From Chlorops oryzae (Eukaryota; Arthropoda; Insecta; Diptera; Chloropidae): a DNA stretch of 64,000 bases. The position numbers and the translations under genes are program-made. Below the pieces are notes generated by a model. It was not told the origin of the DNA and did not search any database. It saw only the letters and a program-made list of their open reading frames with translations. This document shows positions 45,523 through 57,240 of this stretch, piece after piece (within the stretch, counting starts at the first letter, position 1; each line of letters starts with the position of its first letter). The stretch is from the NCBI GenBank assembly GCA_020466095.1, contig CM035807.1, positions 65,950,296 through 66,014,295 on the forward strand. Direction: 5' to 3'.

Positions 45523-45762
45523 CATCATAGGAGTCAAAACTTCGCACAGCTTATCCAAGGGAAACTTATAAAAACGCCGTATTGGGTTCGTGAACTCCGC
45601 ATCCAGCTGTGGAACTCTCCTTGGATGACCAAGTTCCAGATCTTTTAAATATTGCTTTCGCCAGGCTCTTTCCTCTTGTGTCATGCCAACTAAACGCTCC
45701 CGTTCGTTCACCATGCGACCTCCAATCGCCATTGGTTTTACTCCGCCAGTATCAGAAGCCAT
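45523..45762 (-). CDS. ND-B17: ND-B17/NDUFB6-like complex I subunit, first coding exon
   Basis: On the minus strand, ATG 45762-45760 opens an 80-codon exon. It begins MASDTGGVKPMAIGGRMVNE and continues through RLVGMTQEERAWRKQYLKDL, VPQLDAEFTNPIRRFYKFPL and DKLCEVLTPMM. It ends at a good 5' splice site (ATG|GTGAGTT, GT at 45522-45521) in phase 0. The pattern GM-x-x-EERAWRKQ-x-LKDxxL followed by NPIRRFYxxPLDK is that of the fly B17 (NDUFB6) accessory subunit of mitochondrial NADH dehydrogenase, whose single membrane helix lies in the second half of the protein. That half is not visible here, so the next exon must lie further left or outside. An upstream in-frame ATG (45816) would add 18 residues and is less likely. 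Confidence 0.75.
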
Positions 45763-45861
45763 ATTTACGAAATTTGGTATTGAAATAAAAAATTTATTAT
45801 TTGCTATATTCTGCAAAAAGCGCTGGTGAATAGGGATGCGGATTGAACTAGAGCTGGTGAA

Positions 45862-45890
45862 ACATCGATGTCACTATCGATTGTATCGAT
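45862..45890. promoter_or_regulatory. Cluster of ATCGAT/TATCGAT motifs in front of ND-B17-like exon
   Basis: ATCGAT occurs at about 45864 and TATCGAT at 45875-45881 and 45884-45890, 100-130 bp upstream of the start codon. These resemble the DRE core (TATCGATA) bound by DREF at fly housekeeping promoters. Confidence 0.5.
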
Positions 45891-45899
45891 TTTTTTAAC

Positions 45900-47288
45900 G
45901 CTGTGTCTCGACGGGCAATAATTATTGCAAGCAATCTATAAAATTGCTTTGCCAGGTAGAGGCAATCCCAGCAAGAAATTGCTTCCGAAACTCACTAACA
46001 CATATGAGCATATGTTGCAGCTACTAACACCAATGCATATTCTGTAAACACATATTTCTAGTGTTGAATTTTCGCGATAAGTAACCAGTAAATTGTTTCC
46101 AGTCTCCTTAATTGGAATAAGCCAAAGTGCTGCTCATGAATAAAAACATAATTAAAATAATATGTACATAGTTAGGAAATAAATCGCAGAAATACTCCAA
46201 AATACTACTTTGACGCAAGTATTCAATGATGTACCCATTGATTTACTCATTCCTGCATGTCTCTGATGTTTATATATCAATAAGATATGTCGCCATTTAA
46301 TTATTTCAAAAGTTGCAAGCGGTGGAGCCAGATTCGAAGTATTGAAGGAATATTATGAAACTGATATGCTTTAAAAAACTTTAAGTACTTATTTATATAG
46401 AAAATAAATTTTAGAAATAACTTTTTTTTTAATTTCAAATAATCGAATGGTAAAGGGTGGGTTGCATGAAAAAAGATTTCCATAGCTTTTCTTTACTAAT
46501 AACAGGGTATTACCTAGTTACAAGTACTGTGACATTTCAGATACATGCAATGTGCTAAAAAGAGGCGAACCTATGCCCAGATTGGCGCAATAGAAATATA
46601 TAGTTGCTACATGTATTGTTGTATCCTACGGTGCAATTACCTAAAGCCGTGGCACTTGGGTAGGTACGCACGTCAGGCAAGTACACCGTAGGATATAACG
46701 GGGTCCTTTAAACAAATAAAAAGGCAGGATCGCCAGGATGTTGTGAGTCTCTCCCAAACTCACATGTGGTCACCTTAAAGCCGAAAGCAAAAGCCTTTTG
46801 ATAAAAACCAAGTTTCTTATATAAACATTTTTTCAATACAAAAACAGTTTTTGGTTTTGTTAAACAGTTTCTTAAAGGCGAGTTTTTCTTATATACGAGT
46901 TTTTAGAGGCCGTTTCCAATATAGCCGCATCTTGCTTTCGCATATTCAAGATGCGATTTTTAGAGATTGGTGTTTCCACTTGGCATTTCGCATCTTGCAT
47001 CTTTCAAATCAACTACAAAATTAATTTTTCTCATAATAATGTACATATATGTATATCTCATAATAATGTTACATTTTTCATTGGTTTCCCGCCATTTGTG
47101 CTGCTCACAATTCCTGAAATGATGGTCATTAACATATGTTTCACTAGACATGTGCAGTAAAAAAAGGTTTGTAATGATTTTTATTTTTACTGCGCAAAGT
47201 TAAAATCTACTGCCCTTTTTTGTTAAAACTGCTGTACTTTCTTTTTCGCCAGCTTCCAACCCTGCTATGTATAGTAGGCATCATTGTT
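45900..47288. other. Intergenic DNA between the two divergent genes, with one inverted repeat
   Basis: The only structure seen is TATCCTACGGTG at 46622-46633 with its inverted partner at 46684-46695 (arms extend to about 16 bp with a mismatch). Otherwise the DNA is AT-rich and non-coding. Confidence 0.5.
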
Positions 47289-47291
47289 ATA

Positions 47292-48447
47292 TGCCATTCA
47301 GACGAGCATCGAAATCCTGGGATTTCGGTACTTGGATTTCGTGAAATCCATATCGAAATCCAAGCGTTCACACGACAATATCGCCATTGAGAGGATTTGG
47401 TTTGACAGCCATTCATCTGTTTGTAGTGCTGCCAATTATAGGGAAATATCCTTAAAAATTTGTAGGGATTTTTTAAACAAAAAATCACTTATAGGGACAA
47501 AAGGACAGATTTCTTAAAATCGGCAAATGTACAGAATTTGTGATGTATTCCAAAATATTTAATAAGTGTTGTATAAATTTGATTGTCATAAAATTAAAAA
47601 GACAAAATAAAAACTATGCCAACCTGTGTTTATCTGAAGAAGTTTGGTCGAAGCTCTCGTTAAGCGTCGATAGTCTACAAATTTGAAAATTGAAATAGTA
47701 GTGGGACTCATGCAGCTTCGCAAATTGTGGGAAATGAGAAATTTGTCACACAACTGTCAAAGTTTATATGAAAATTTACGATGGGAAAAGTTGCGAAGGC
47801 ATTTTCGAAGCTGCATGAGTACTACTAGTATTTGTATAGGCATTTTTGAATAAATTGAAAACTGTTTTATTTATCGCTACAAGATAAGGCCTGTTCATAT
47901 TTTTAATGAAATCATTTTTACTTGAACCACAACAAAAAAACTTAATTTTTGAAAGAAACTTTTTATTTTTGATTAAAAAAAAAATTTCAAATGACTTTAG
48001 TACGATTCGGAGTTCCAGACTATCCAGAAAGATTCTCAAAAATATTAGCCTACCATATTCATGGCGACTCATACATTTTTGTATGCAAGAGGCATATTAT
48101 TAAAAAAATATATAACGATATTTGTGGTAGGGAAAAACGTAAAGAATTGTGGGGATTTTTGTTTAGTTTGTAGGGAATTTTTCGTTTGCGTGTGGCCTGT
48201 TTGTTTACTTTGGTTTTTTCACAATTTGACAGTAGTGTTGCAGCATTTCTTCGATACATATCGAAAAACACAGAGTTGCATTCAGTTTGTTCCGGATTTC
48301 TCTTGGGATTTCGTTGAACTCCAATTTCTGAGTGGATTTCGTTTAACATACATTTGTATGGGAAATCCGCTAAATTTCGACTGGATATCGGCTGAAATCC
48401 TCAAAAGTGCCGAAATCCCGGGATTTCGATGCCGTCTGAATGCCATA
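47292..48447. mobile_element. PIF/Harbinger-like non-autonomous element, 1.16 kb
   Basis: The inverted ends TATG(C/G)CATTCAGACG continue inward with CATCGAAATCC(T/C)GGGATTTCGG, about 40 bp in all. TTA lies on both sides (47289-47291, 48448-48450). No transposase motif is recognisable inside; the middle is AT-rich. Confidence 0.78.
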
Positions 48448-48526
48448 TTAGTTTCGATAAACAAGTTAGTTTTGCTTGCGTCATTTGATATTCCAAGTGA
48501 ACGAATTTATTGAAATGCTTATAAAC

Positions 48527-48988
48527 TAGTGATGCCACGAATATTCGGCCACTATTCGGTATTCGGCCTATTCGGCGTCATTTTTCAGTATTCGGTATTC
48601 GGCCGAATAGTTAAAATATTCGGCCGAATACCGAATAGTAGAAATAACTTATTAAAAAAATCAGCAGTAACTACAAATTAAATTTTCTCACAATAACGTA
48701 AAAAAATTTAATTAACAAGAACTAAAAATACAGCAGATTTTCATTTTATTCTTTAGAAATATTAAATGTACGCTAGCTTCTTATAAATTTTTTTTGAAAA
48801 CATTATAAACAGTGGGCAAATATTTCAGCGGCAGCTTTTGCCTTGACTCCAGCTTGTCGCGAGTAGGCCCAAGCTGTCTTTACTACGTGCCGAATATTCG
48901 GTTGCCGAATATTCGTTATTCGGCCGAGAGGTTGACCGAATATTCGGTATTCGGTATTCGGCCAAATCCACTATTCGTGGCATCACTA
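48527..48988. mobile_element. hAT-type MITE rich in TATTCGG/CCGAATA palindromes
   Basis: 462 bp with inverted ends TAGTGATGCCACGAATA and a perfect 8-bp duplication TTATAAAC (48519-48526, 48989-48996). The ends are filled with repeated TATTCGGCCGAATA-like motifs in both orientations, giving strong hairpin potential. It lies about 1 kb upstream of Mtr4. Confidence 0.92.
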
Positions 48989-49106
48989 TTATAAACATTG
49001 CGTTACAGACAACCATTCGTCGATAGTTTCGAATATCAATAAATAGTGGAAAAAGTTACACATCTTGATACTATCGACAGTGCCATCTTTAGTTTGCCAG
49101 CTATAG

Positions 49107-49114
49107 TATCGATA
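49107..49114. promoter_or_regulatory. DRE-like TATCGATA
   Basis: A perfect palindromic DREF-type site about 840 bp upstream of the Mtr4 start codon, near further TATCGA half sites (about 49022, 49072). Confidence 0.45.
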
Positions 49115-49863
49115 GTGCCATACATTTTATTCCATCTCTAACATTCAGTCGTGCCAGCAAGTAGCAAAAAAAGTGGAAAAATTCCAAATGAAAATAATAC
49201 ATTAAAATGGATATATTAAATGTAAAAGGCTAAATCATGGGATTTAAGAAAATTTCACGTTTGACATATTAAATCAAGACGATTTAAATTGTGTTCTTAA
49301 ATCTCGTGATTTAGACATATTTAAACAATAGCCTATAAACTATAAAAGAAAATATAGACCTCCCTGCCATAGATATTTTAAATATTGTTGGAAGCATGGG
49401 GTTTTCGCTTTATATTTTTTTTTTGCTTTATTAAATGCTGGGTACGCCCTTGTTTTTGGTAGTGTCAATTCTCGTTAGTTTCAAGACAAACACACTGTCG
49501 GCTGCAGAAAGAGCGCTTTTTTTTTATAAAAATCGACTTAAATTAATTATATCCGTTTACTTAAAATTTTTCTGCACGTGTATATGAACAACTGCAAATT
49601 TGACGTTTAAAACCGCTTTTTTTTAAATAAGCCTTTTCTATAGCGCCCCCTGTCTCTGTTTTTATGTAGCTAAAGAAGGCCTACTTACGTCAATTAATTG
49701 AGCAAGTACTTACTGCATATCTGAGTATAGGCTATTAACGTGTAAATGGCCTTTTGGTGGTAGGTACTGAGTACAAAATATACTCAGTATCGACGAAAAG
49801 TATTCGATATCAAGAAGTATTTACTCATTTTGTTTCAACACATATATGCAGAATTCGGAGAGT

Positions 49864-49871
49864 TATCGATA
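49864..49871. promoter_or_regulatory. DRE-like TATCGATA in the Mtr4 promoter
   Basis: A perfect TATCGATA 84 bp upstream of the Mtr4 ATG at 49955, a usual distance for DREF sites at fly housekeeping genes. This suggests growth-linked expression; binding is inferred from the motif only. Confidence 0.6.
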
Positions 49872-49954
49872 GCTCAACCAGCTGGGCTTACGCATGTTTT
49901 GTTGCTTTTCGCGTTCCTAGATTTTTCGTTTTAAATTTTGATTTATATATAAAA

Positions 49955-52900
49955 ATGGCGAACGTTGACGACTTGTTTAATTGCTTCGATGATGAAGTAC
50001 CGCAAGACGTTTTGGTGCCGGTGGTGGTCAGTACGCGGTAAGTTGTTCCACACGAATATCTTGCTTTTTGTTTTAATAGTTCTTCGATTTGTAGAAATGG
50101 AAGTTAGTTTACTTTAAGGCCGTTTCCTTTGTTGTCCACGTATAATCAAATTCCGAATCGTGCAAAAAGTGGTGGCGAAATTAGAAATAATTCTGGATTT
50201 CTATACAATGTACAATTTGACATTAGAACTTAAAGAACTTCATTTCAGTTTACGATATACTAATATCTACTAATAAAAATTGACATTGAGACCGAAAAGA
50301 GCTCGTGCAACTCTCAAATACTTTTTTCGCTATAGCGAACTTTCTTGCTGATTGTAGTGCGATTGCTCTACATAAAATTACACAAGCTTACAAATGGTAT
50401 TAAACTTTTGGATCTGAGAATCTAGCAAATGTTTTTGACGTAATTTAGTGTGCTAAACTCAAATAATCCAACAGTTTTTTAAGATTGGCTCTAGATATGG
50501 ACCAAAAACCGTTATTTAGGTCATTGACTCACTTAACAAGCTGCAACCTTGTTGTTTATCAACCGTTTTTTCTGAAAAAGTTGAATAACTTCGGTTATTT
50601 TCAACCAATTTCCAAAACCCCTGAGGGATCGTTTGCTGGTTGCACGGTTCGTTGCTGGTTCGTTGCTCGTTCGTTGCTAGTTCGTTGCTGGTTCGTTGAT
50701 AGTTCGTTGCATGTTTGCCTTGTTTTAAATTTCTGTTTTCTTATACATTGATTTGGCCATTTATAATTGCCAAAATGGTAGACGGTTTCTTATATAAAAA
50801 AGGATATAAAAAAGGAAAATATACACAGAATCATGAGTTTGTTCCTCTGAAAACTCTGAAAATCTAAAGCCGGGAAGTCGCATACTCCGTTTTCGGCGAC
50901 GAAAACGAAATTCCATACATTAGCTCCGAAAAAATTTCTGGTATAGAAAGTAGCGGCGAAATTCAGAATCGAAACAGCGACGATTAGCAACGAAAAAATC
51001 GCCGTTTGACGACGGAACGAAAACATCTTCAAGTAGGTTCTTTTCGGAGCTATAGCAACGAAATATGTATATTTTGACAGTCAGTTTCATTTATTTTATT
51101 TCAATTTAATTTCGTTGTAGTTTTTATGACAAATGAAAATAAAATTTTCTTTGATTTTATATCAATAAATTTCGAGGCACTATATTTCACTTCAATATGA
51201 TATGACAGCTAAAAATCGATTGTTTCGGTTTCTGATTTATGTCGCTATGCTTCTAACGAACGAAAACTAACTCAGGAACGAAACAGTGACGAACAACAAC
51301 GATTTTCAGTTTTCGTTTTAGTTTTCGTGGCTGAAAACGGTGTATGCGACTTCCCGGCTTAACAACTAAAAATTTTTTTAATCAATTTTTTATGTACGCT
51401 ATTCCAGAGCCACTCCATAACAGTAAAATGTGAAAATTCGCTATCCCAGAGTTTAACTGATGGTTTTTATTTCATATTACATTTTGTAAGTCGTAGACGA
51501 TCCTTGCGAGGTAGTGAAAACCCATCAAAAGAAATATTTATTCAAATTTGTTCAACCTTCAGCTCAGCTTCAACCATGTAAGCAAATAGGGACGATAATA
51601 CATTCAAATCCTTGTTTTCTTTGGCATCCTGCAATTTTACGGCTCGTTTGTTTTTAATAGAAACGAACGAAATTTGAAAGTTTTAGTTTTTTTTTTGAAT
51701 TCTTAAAAATTCTTATTTTCGGTTGCCCTATTTATGAATATAAAAAGCATATTTTTAAATAAAGATCTAATAATGTATATTGTTTTCTATGTAAATAAAG
51801 AGATATTCATTCACTGTCTCAGAAGCTTTGCCGCTCCGTACCTTTTTCTCTATAGTGTGATAAAAAACTCACTCGCAATTTATCGGTGAAGAAATGAAGC
51901 GTCCAGTGAGTTCTTTATGACAGGATTTATCACCACTTCACAAAACGAGAATCGCTATTCTCGTGAAGCGGTGAAAAAAAAACGCATTCTCACAACTTCA
52001 CATTTTGGGAATCGTACCCCAGGTATATCGAGTATGATCATGTAATTTCCGCCGTTTTGTGGAGTTTCGCCTTTAGTCGTTGCAATCAGTGGCGGATAAT
52101 CCATATAGGCAGCTGCCTAGGTAGGCAAAATTTCGTGGGCGGCAAATTCTGGCCGTTTAATCTGAATAAAATACAAATGCGAAAATTAGGCTGCTGTCTG
52201 AGGCGGAAAAATCGCAACTGCCTAGGGTGGCAAATTGTCTTAATCCCGCCACTGGTTACAATACACTTTGACAGAGTAGTCAAAAGAAACAAAATAAGTC
52301 CAAGATGTAGAGGGACAGGGAGACAGGAAACATGCACCTCTATGTAAAGATCTGAATCTTTTAAAGTGCTGTTAAATTAAAATTTGAAAGAGTCCTTAGT
52401 CCTAGAGTCCTTAACGAATATATAGTGTATTAAGATATCCAAAAATGAAATAGTTATTGCATTAGTGTCCCACATTTAACAGTTTGATGAATATTATGAT
52501 AAAGGTAAAAATTGCATCTCGTGAAAACAACCTTGTGATTAAATTTAGTAAATATGTATTAATAAAATTTGTTTTATGCGTTTTAGCCCAAAAGAAGATA
52601 ATCGTCCAAGTATTGGCGAGAAACGTCTGTTAACACAAAATGGAACTGAAGGTGACGGCTTCGGAGAATTTGGCGACGGACCCAATGAGAAGAAACGTGT
52701 TAAAATCGAATCTATTCTTGATGATATATCTCTTGATACTTTACGCTTGCGAATCGCAGTGCACGTTATTGAATCTCCAGAATCGTGTACACACGAAGTA
52801 GCTGTGTACCCGGGTCAAGAATACATACCTTTGCAAGATGCATTAGGGCCGCCATCTAAGGAATATCCGTTCGTTTTAGATCCCTTTCAACGTGAGGCAA

Positions 52901-55707
52901 TAAAATGTATTGACAACAATCAAAGTGTACTTGTCTCAGCACACACATCAGCGGGTAAAACTGTCGTCGCTGAATATGCAATTGCAAAATCCTTGGCGGG
53001 AAAACAGCGTGTTATATACACAACACCAATAAAAGCCTTGTCCAACCAAAAGTTTCGTGAATTCAATGAAGAATTTAAAGATGTTGGTCTCGTTACAGGG
53101 GATGTAACAATAAACCCTTCAGCTTCTTGTTTAATCATGACCACAGAAATCTTACGTAACATGCTTTATCGTGGTAGTGAAATAATGCGAGAAGTAGGTT
53201 GGGTGGTATTTGATGAGATTCATTATATGCGCGATAAGGAACGTGGTGTCGTTTGGGAAGAGACATTGATCTTACTTCCTGACAATGTTCGATACGTGTT
53301 TCTGTCCGCCACTATACCAAACGCACGTCAATTCGCTGAGTGGGTCTGTCATCTACACAAGCAGCCTTGTCATGTTGTTTACACCGACTATAGGCCTACT
53401 CCGCTGCAGCATTACATATTTCCGGCAGGCAGTGATGGAATACATTTAATTGTAGATGAAAAGGGCCAGTTCAAAGAGGACAATTTCAATTTGGCAATGG
53501 CAACTTTGTTAAATTCAGGTGGGTTGCAAACATTTCAAGATTTTGTCATTTATTGAATTATTTAAGTTCTATTGTAACAGGCGATGGGGCAAAAGGCGAT
53601 AAACGTGGTCGGAAAATGGGTATGAAAGGTCTCAATGCTGAGCAATCCAACATATACAAAATTGTTAAAATGGTAATGGAACGTGACTTTGCGCCGGTGA
53701 TTATTTTCTCATTTAGTAAAAAGGACTGCGAAGTATATGCCATGCAAATGGCTAAACTAGATTTTAACACAAACGCCGAAAAAAAGCTTGTAGATGAAGT
53801 TTTTAACAATGCATTGGATGTGCTTTCTGAGGAAGATCGCAGGCTACCCCAGGTCGAGAATGTTTTACCCCTTCTACGACGAGGTATAGGAATACATCAT
53901 GGTGGGCTTTTGCCAATTTTGAAAGAAATTATTGAAATTCTTTTCGGTGAAGGACTCATCAAGGCACTTTTTGCCACAGAAACTTTCGCTATGGGCCTTA
54001 ATATGCCTGCACGTACAGTACTTTTCACAGCGCCTCGAAAATTCGATGGCAAAGACTTTCGGTAAGAATTATTGAAAATAAAAACTTACATTAAAATTTC
54101 ACAATTTCTATTTTTTTTTTTAAAGCTGGATTTCGTCTGGAGAATACATACAAATGGCGGGACGTGCAGGACGTCGTGGGCTTGATGATCGTGGTATTGT
54201 AATTATGATGATTGATGAAAAAGTATCACCGGCCGTAGGGCGTGCTATTGTCAAAGGCAATGCCGACCCGATAAACTCGGCATTTCATCTAACCTACAAC
54301 ATGGTTTTAAATCTTTTACGCGTTGAAGAAATCAACCCTGAATATATGTTAGAACGATCGTTTTTCCAATTTCAAAATCAGTCATCGATTCCGGAACTTT
54401 ACAATGAAGTGCAACAGAAACAAATGGAATTTAATAAGATCAAGATCAAAGAGGAGCACAGTATTGCATCATACCATCACATACGTGAGCAGCTAGATGG
54501 TTTGGGTAACCAGTTTCGATATTGGTTAACCAAACCGGAGTATTTGACTCCATTTTTGCAGCCTGGTCGTTTAATTAAGATAAAAACGGCAGATCATGAA
54601 TTCGATTGGGGTTTAGTTATCAACTTCAAAAAGCAGGCTACATCCAAGAATCCACTAAAAGCAGAAACTGTAATTGTAATAGATATATTACTTCATGTTG
54701 CTGAGGGAACTAGCGATGAACCGCGGCCTGCTAAGGCCGGTGAAAAAGGAACAATGGAAGTTGTGCCAGTCGTTCATAAACTTATTACCAAAATATCTTC
54801 CCTGCGGCTTTTCTATCCAAATGATTTGCGTTCTCCTGATAGTCGTTTTAGTGTATTGAGTTCAATACGTGAAGTTAAGAAACGATTTCCTAAAGGTCCA
54901 CCATTACTCAATCCAATTTCAGATATGAATATAAAAGAACCAGAGTTTAAGCAGATTGTGGACTCGATTGAAAAATTTGAGGAACGCATGAAGGCTCATC
55001 CACTACATGATTCACCCCAACTGGAACAGCTATATGAAAGTTATAAAGAAAAACTGCAGGTTCAGGAAGATTTAAAAGTAGTTAAAGCCAAATTAAAGCA
55101 GGCTCGAAGTCTATTACAAATGGACGAGTTGAAGCATCGAAAACGTGTATTACGTCGAATGGAGTACTGTACGGTTGCAGATGTTATCGAATTCAAAGGG
55201 CGCGTTGCATGCGAGTTGAGTTCAGCTGATGAGTTGCTCATGACGGAAATGATATTCAATGGTGTATTTAATGATCTTTCAACTCCACAATCTGTTGCAT
55301 TATTATCGTGTTTTGTTTGCGATGAAAAATCAAGTGAAACACCCAAATGCACAGATGAACTTGCTGGTCCGTTGCGTTCAATGCAAGAGCTCGCTCGTCG
55401 CATTGCCAAAATCTCAAACGAATGCAAACTTAACGTTGATGAAGAATCGTACGTAGAAAAGTTCAAACCTTTCATGATGGATGTAGTTTTAGCTTGGTGT
55501 AAAGGTGCCTCGTTTCTTTCTATTTGCAAAATGACTGATATATTTGAAGGTTCGATTATACGTTGCATGCGACGATTGGAGGAACTTCTGCGACAAATGT
55601 GTCAAGCTGCGAAAACTATAGGAAATACAGACTTGGAAAATAAATTTTCAGAAGGCATTCGGCTCTTGAAACGCGATATTGTGTTTGCTGCTTCGTTGTA
55701 TTTATAA
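49955..55707 (+). CDS. Mtr4: Mtr4, exosome-associated DExH-box RNA helicase (4 coding exons)
   Basis: A nuclear 3'-5' RNA helicase that unwinds and delivers RNA to the exosome in TRAMP/NEXT-type complexes. Coding exons are 49955-50037, 52587-53518, 53581-54061 and 54126-55707. Introns start GTAAGT, GTGGG and GTAAG and end TTTTAG, AACAG and AAAG, and the spliced frame is open for 1025 codons, close to the family length. Exon 1 encodes [20 protein letters not shown]. Visible motifs are the entry [13 protein letters not shown] (about 121), Walker [15 protein letters not shown] (about 146), DEIH in [11 protein letters not shown] (about 235), SATIPN (about 268) and motif [17 protein letters not shown] (about 508). 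The arch domain spans roughly 570-800, and a C-terminal DSHCT helical domain ends [19 protein letters not shown]. No damage is seen. The start is chosen because it opens an acidic N-terminus that splices in phase. Confidence 0.95.
50400..50565 (+). repeat. Dispersed repeat, copy 3
   Basis: Direct-orientation match to 9560-9710 (shared TTTTTTAAGATTGGCTCTAG and CATTGACTCACTTAACAAGC). Confidence 0.8.
50643..50713 (+). repeat. Minisatellite of GTTCGTTGCTG-like units
   Basis: About six head-to-tail units of 10-12 bp (GGTTCGTTGCT, GTTCGTTGCTC, GTTCGTTGCTA, GTTCGTTGATA and similar) inside Mtr4 intron 1. Confidence 0.8.
50868..51359. mobile_element. PIF/Harbinger-like MITE in Mtr4 intron 1
   Basis: 492 bp with inverted ends AGCCGGGAAGTCGCATAC, continuing through CCGTTTTC with small differences. 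TAA lies on both sides (50865-50867, 51360-51362). No ORF of significance. Confidence 0.88.
52087..52254. mobile_element. Short hAT-type MITE in Mtr4 intron 1
   Basis: 168 bp with ends CAGTGGCGG and CCGCCACTG and 8-bp flanks GTTGCAAT (52079-52086) and GTTACAAT (52255-52262), which match at 7 of 8 positions. Internal GGGCGGCAAA/GGGTGGCAAA phrases recur. It lies 332 bp upstream of exon 2. Confidence 0.75.
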
Positions 55708-57240
55708 TCCATGTTGTACTTTTCTCTTCTTCCAAGTAACACGTTATTATTTTTTCACGTGGTCAAATAAGTTTGATAAGCTTTGATTATTGAAAATGTG
55801 TTAAATAAGGGGAATAACTAGTTGTTGCTATATTCATTTTTGTAAAATATTTACTTTTTTTATTTTTTTTTAACTGGATGTTCAATAACTGACGGATTGT
55901 TTTTGAAAGAATCTTTTTTTGAGGAGTAATTTAAGCATTTTAAAACAGAAATCCCAACTATTAATTAAAAATGCAAAAAAGGCTTTTTGGAACTAAAGCA
56001 CGAAAACCAAACAAATTTTCTTATTATTACAAGAAAACGTTTTTCAAAATACTCAAAAGTTATAACCGTTTTCAGTATATTACAGATTTTGCGCCGCTTT
56101 TTAATTTTTTCTAAACATGCATTGCTGGTTGGCTGAAGAATTTCTCACTGTTGAATGCAATCGCAAAACTACGCTAATATGGGAAAGATGGCCATGCCCG
56201 GGGTTTTCCATGAACTCAATTAGTATAGAAGCCTGAGTTGCACTTTTATGCTTTTTACTAGTCAAAAACATAAAAGAAGAAACTAATTAAGAAAATATAT
56301 CAAAATATTTACTTATATTTCTACTAAAAAACCACCCGCTAAGAACAGAAGCACACAAACTGTCGACCGATTTTGTCAACTATCAGCTGCTCGTTTTAAA
56401 TCAGACATTCAAATCGATAAATATGTTTCTATAACACCTAAAAACAATACAAAACCGACTTCGAAAATGATACAGTTTCAAAACTGATGGTCTGTTTCTG
56501 TAACACCAAAACGAGAACTGTATTGATTTCAAATCTGATTCTGACAATTGTCGGTTTCCATAACACCCCCGATTATCGGTTTTAAATGGTGTTATGAAAA
56601 CGACACAGTTTTGCTCTTTTCGAAGATATCAACATGTTTTTCGAAGATAGGAAAACCCGAAACGCTTTTTCACTCATTCCTAACGCATTTTCCATAACTC
56701 ACATGTAAAAATGTAAAGGGTTGAAACTTGTTTAGCCCCTGTCTGCGAAAAGACAGAAAAAAACACCTTTTATAAAACACAAATTTTCAGACACATAAAT
56801 AAATAAATTCCCTCGGCGCACTAGCAAAAATAATTAATACTATACGACATTTTTAGCGCCTTCTCACTACTTACTTTTCCCCTCCGTCCTTTCCGTAATT
56901 GTCATCTTGCAACATATATATATATATTAGTCCGTTTTGATTCTACCATACATTCACTAATGTATGAAAATTCCAACTTTTACTCAGCACATTTTGTATG
57001 AAAACATTTTTAAGTTTTACGATTTACTCTCAAAAAACTTAAATAAAATCCTAAATAAATTATTTCCATTTTTACAAACCTTCGTAAACAAATAAAACAA
57101 AATAATTCTGTTGCTGAATTATTAATTGAACATTACCATATATATTACCTATACCCTCGATGCTCTAACTATTAAAGTCCCATATAAAACAATGCAGCTT
57201 ATTCTTTAGACAGCGGTACGAGTGATACTGATTTGATTAA
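55708..57240. other. Mtr4 3' flank and AT-rich non-coding DNA
   Basis: The 3' UTR probably lies in the first few hundred bases, with an ATTAAA near 55963 as a possible polyadenylation signal. Around 56400-56600 the phrase TTTC(T/C)(A/G)TAACACC recurs three times, with an inverted GGTGTTATGAAAAC, hinting at a degraded inverted-repeat element. Confidence 0.4.

Larger units (their letters stand above)
50038..52586 (+). other. Mtr4 intron 1 (2.5 kb), loaded with repeats
   Basis: A GT-AG intron between the 83-bp first coding exon and exon 2. It contains a dispersed repeat (50400-50565), a GTTCGTTGCTG minisatellite, a PIF/Harbinger-like MITE, a SINE-head fragment near 51399, and a 168-bp hAT-type MITE. 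Introns 2 and 3 are only 62 and 64 bp, so nearly all gene expansion is here. Confidence 0.9.

Noticed and set aside
48061..48513. 150-codon plus-strand frame
   Set aside because: Lies across the right end of the inverted-repeat element (47292-48447); repeated phrases explain it.
49754..50041. 95-codon frame upstream of and including Mtr4 exon 1
   Set aside because: Only the part from ATG 49955 matches the helicase N-terminus and splices in phase; the upstream part is probably 5' UTR.
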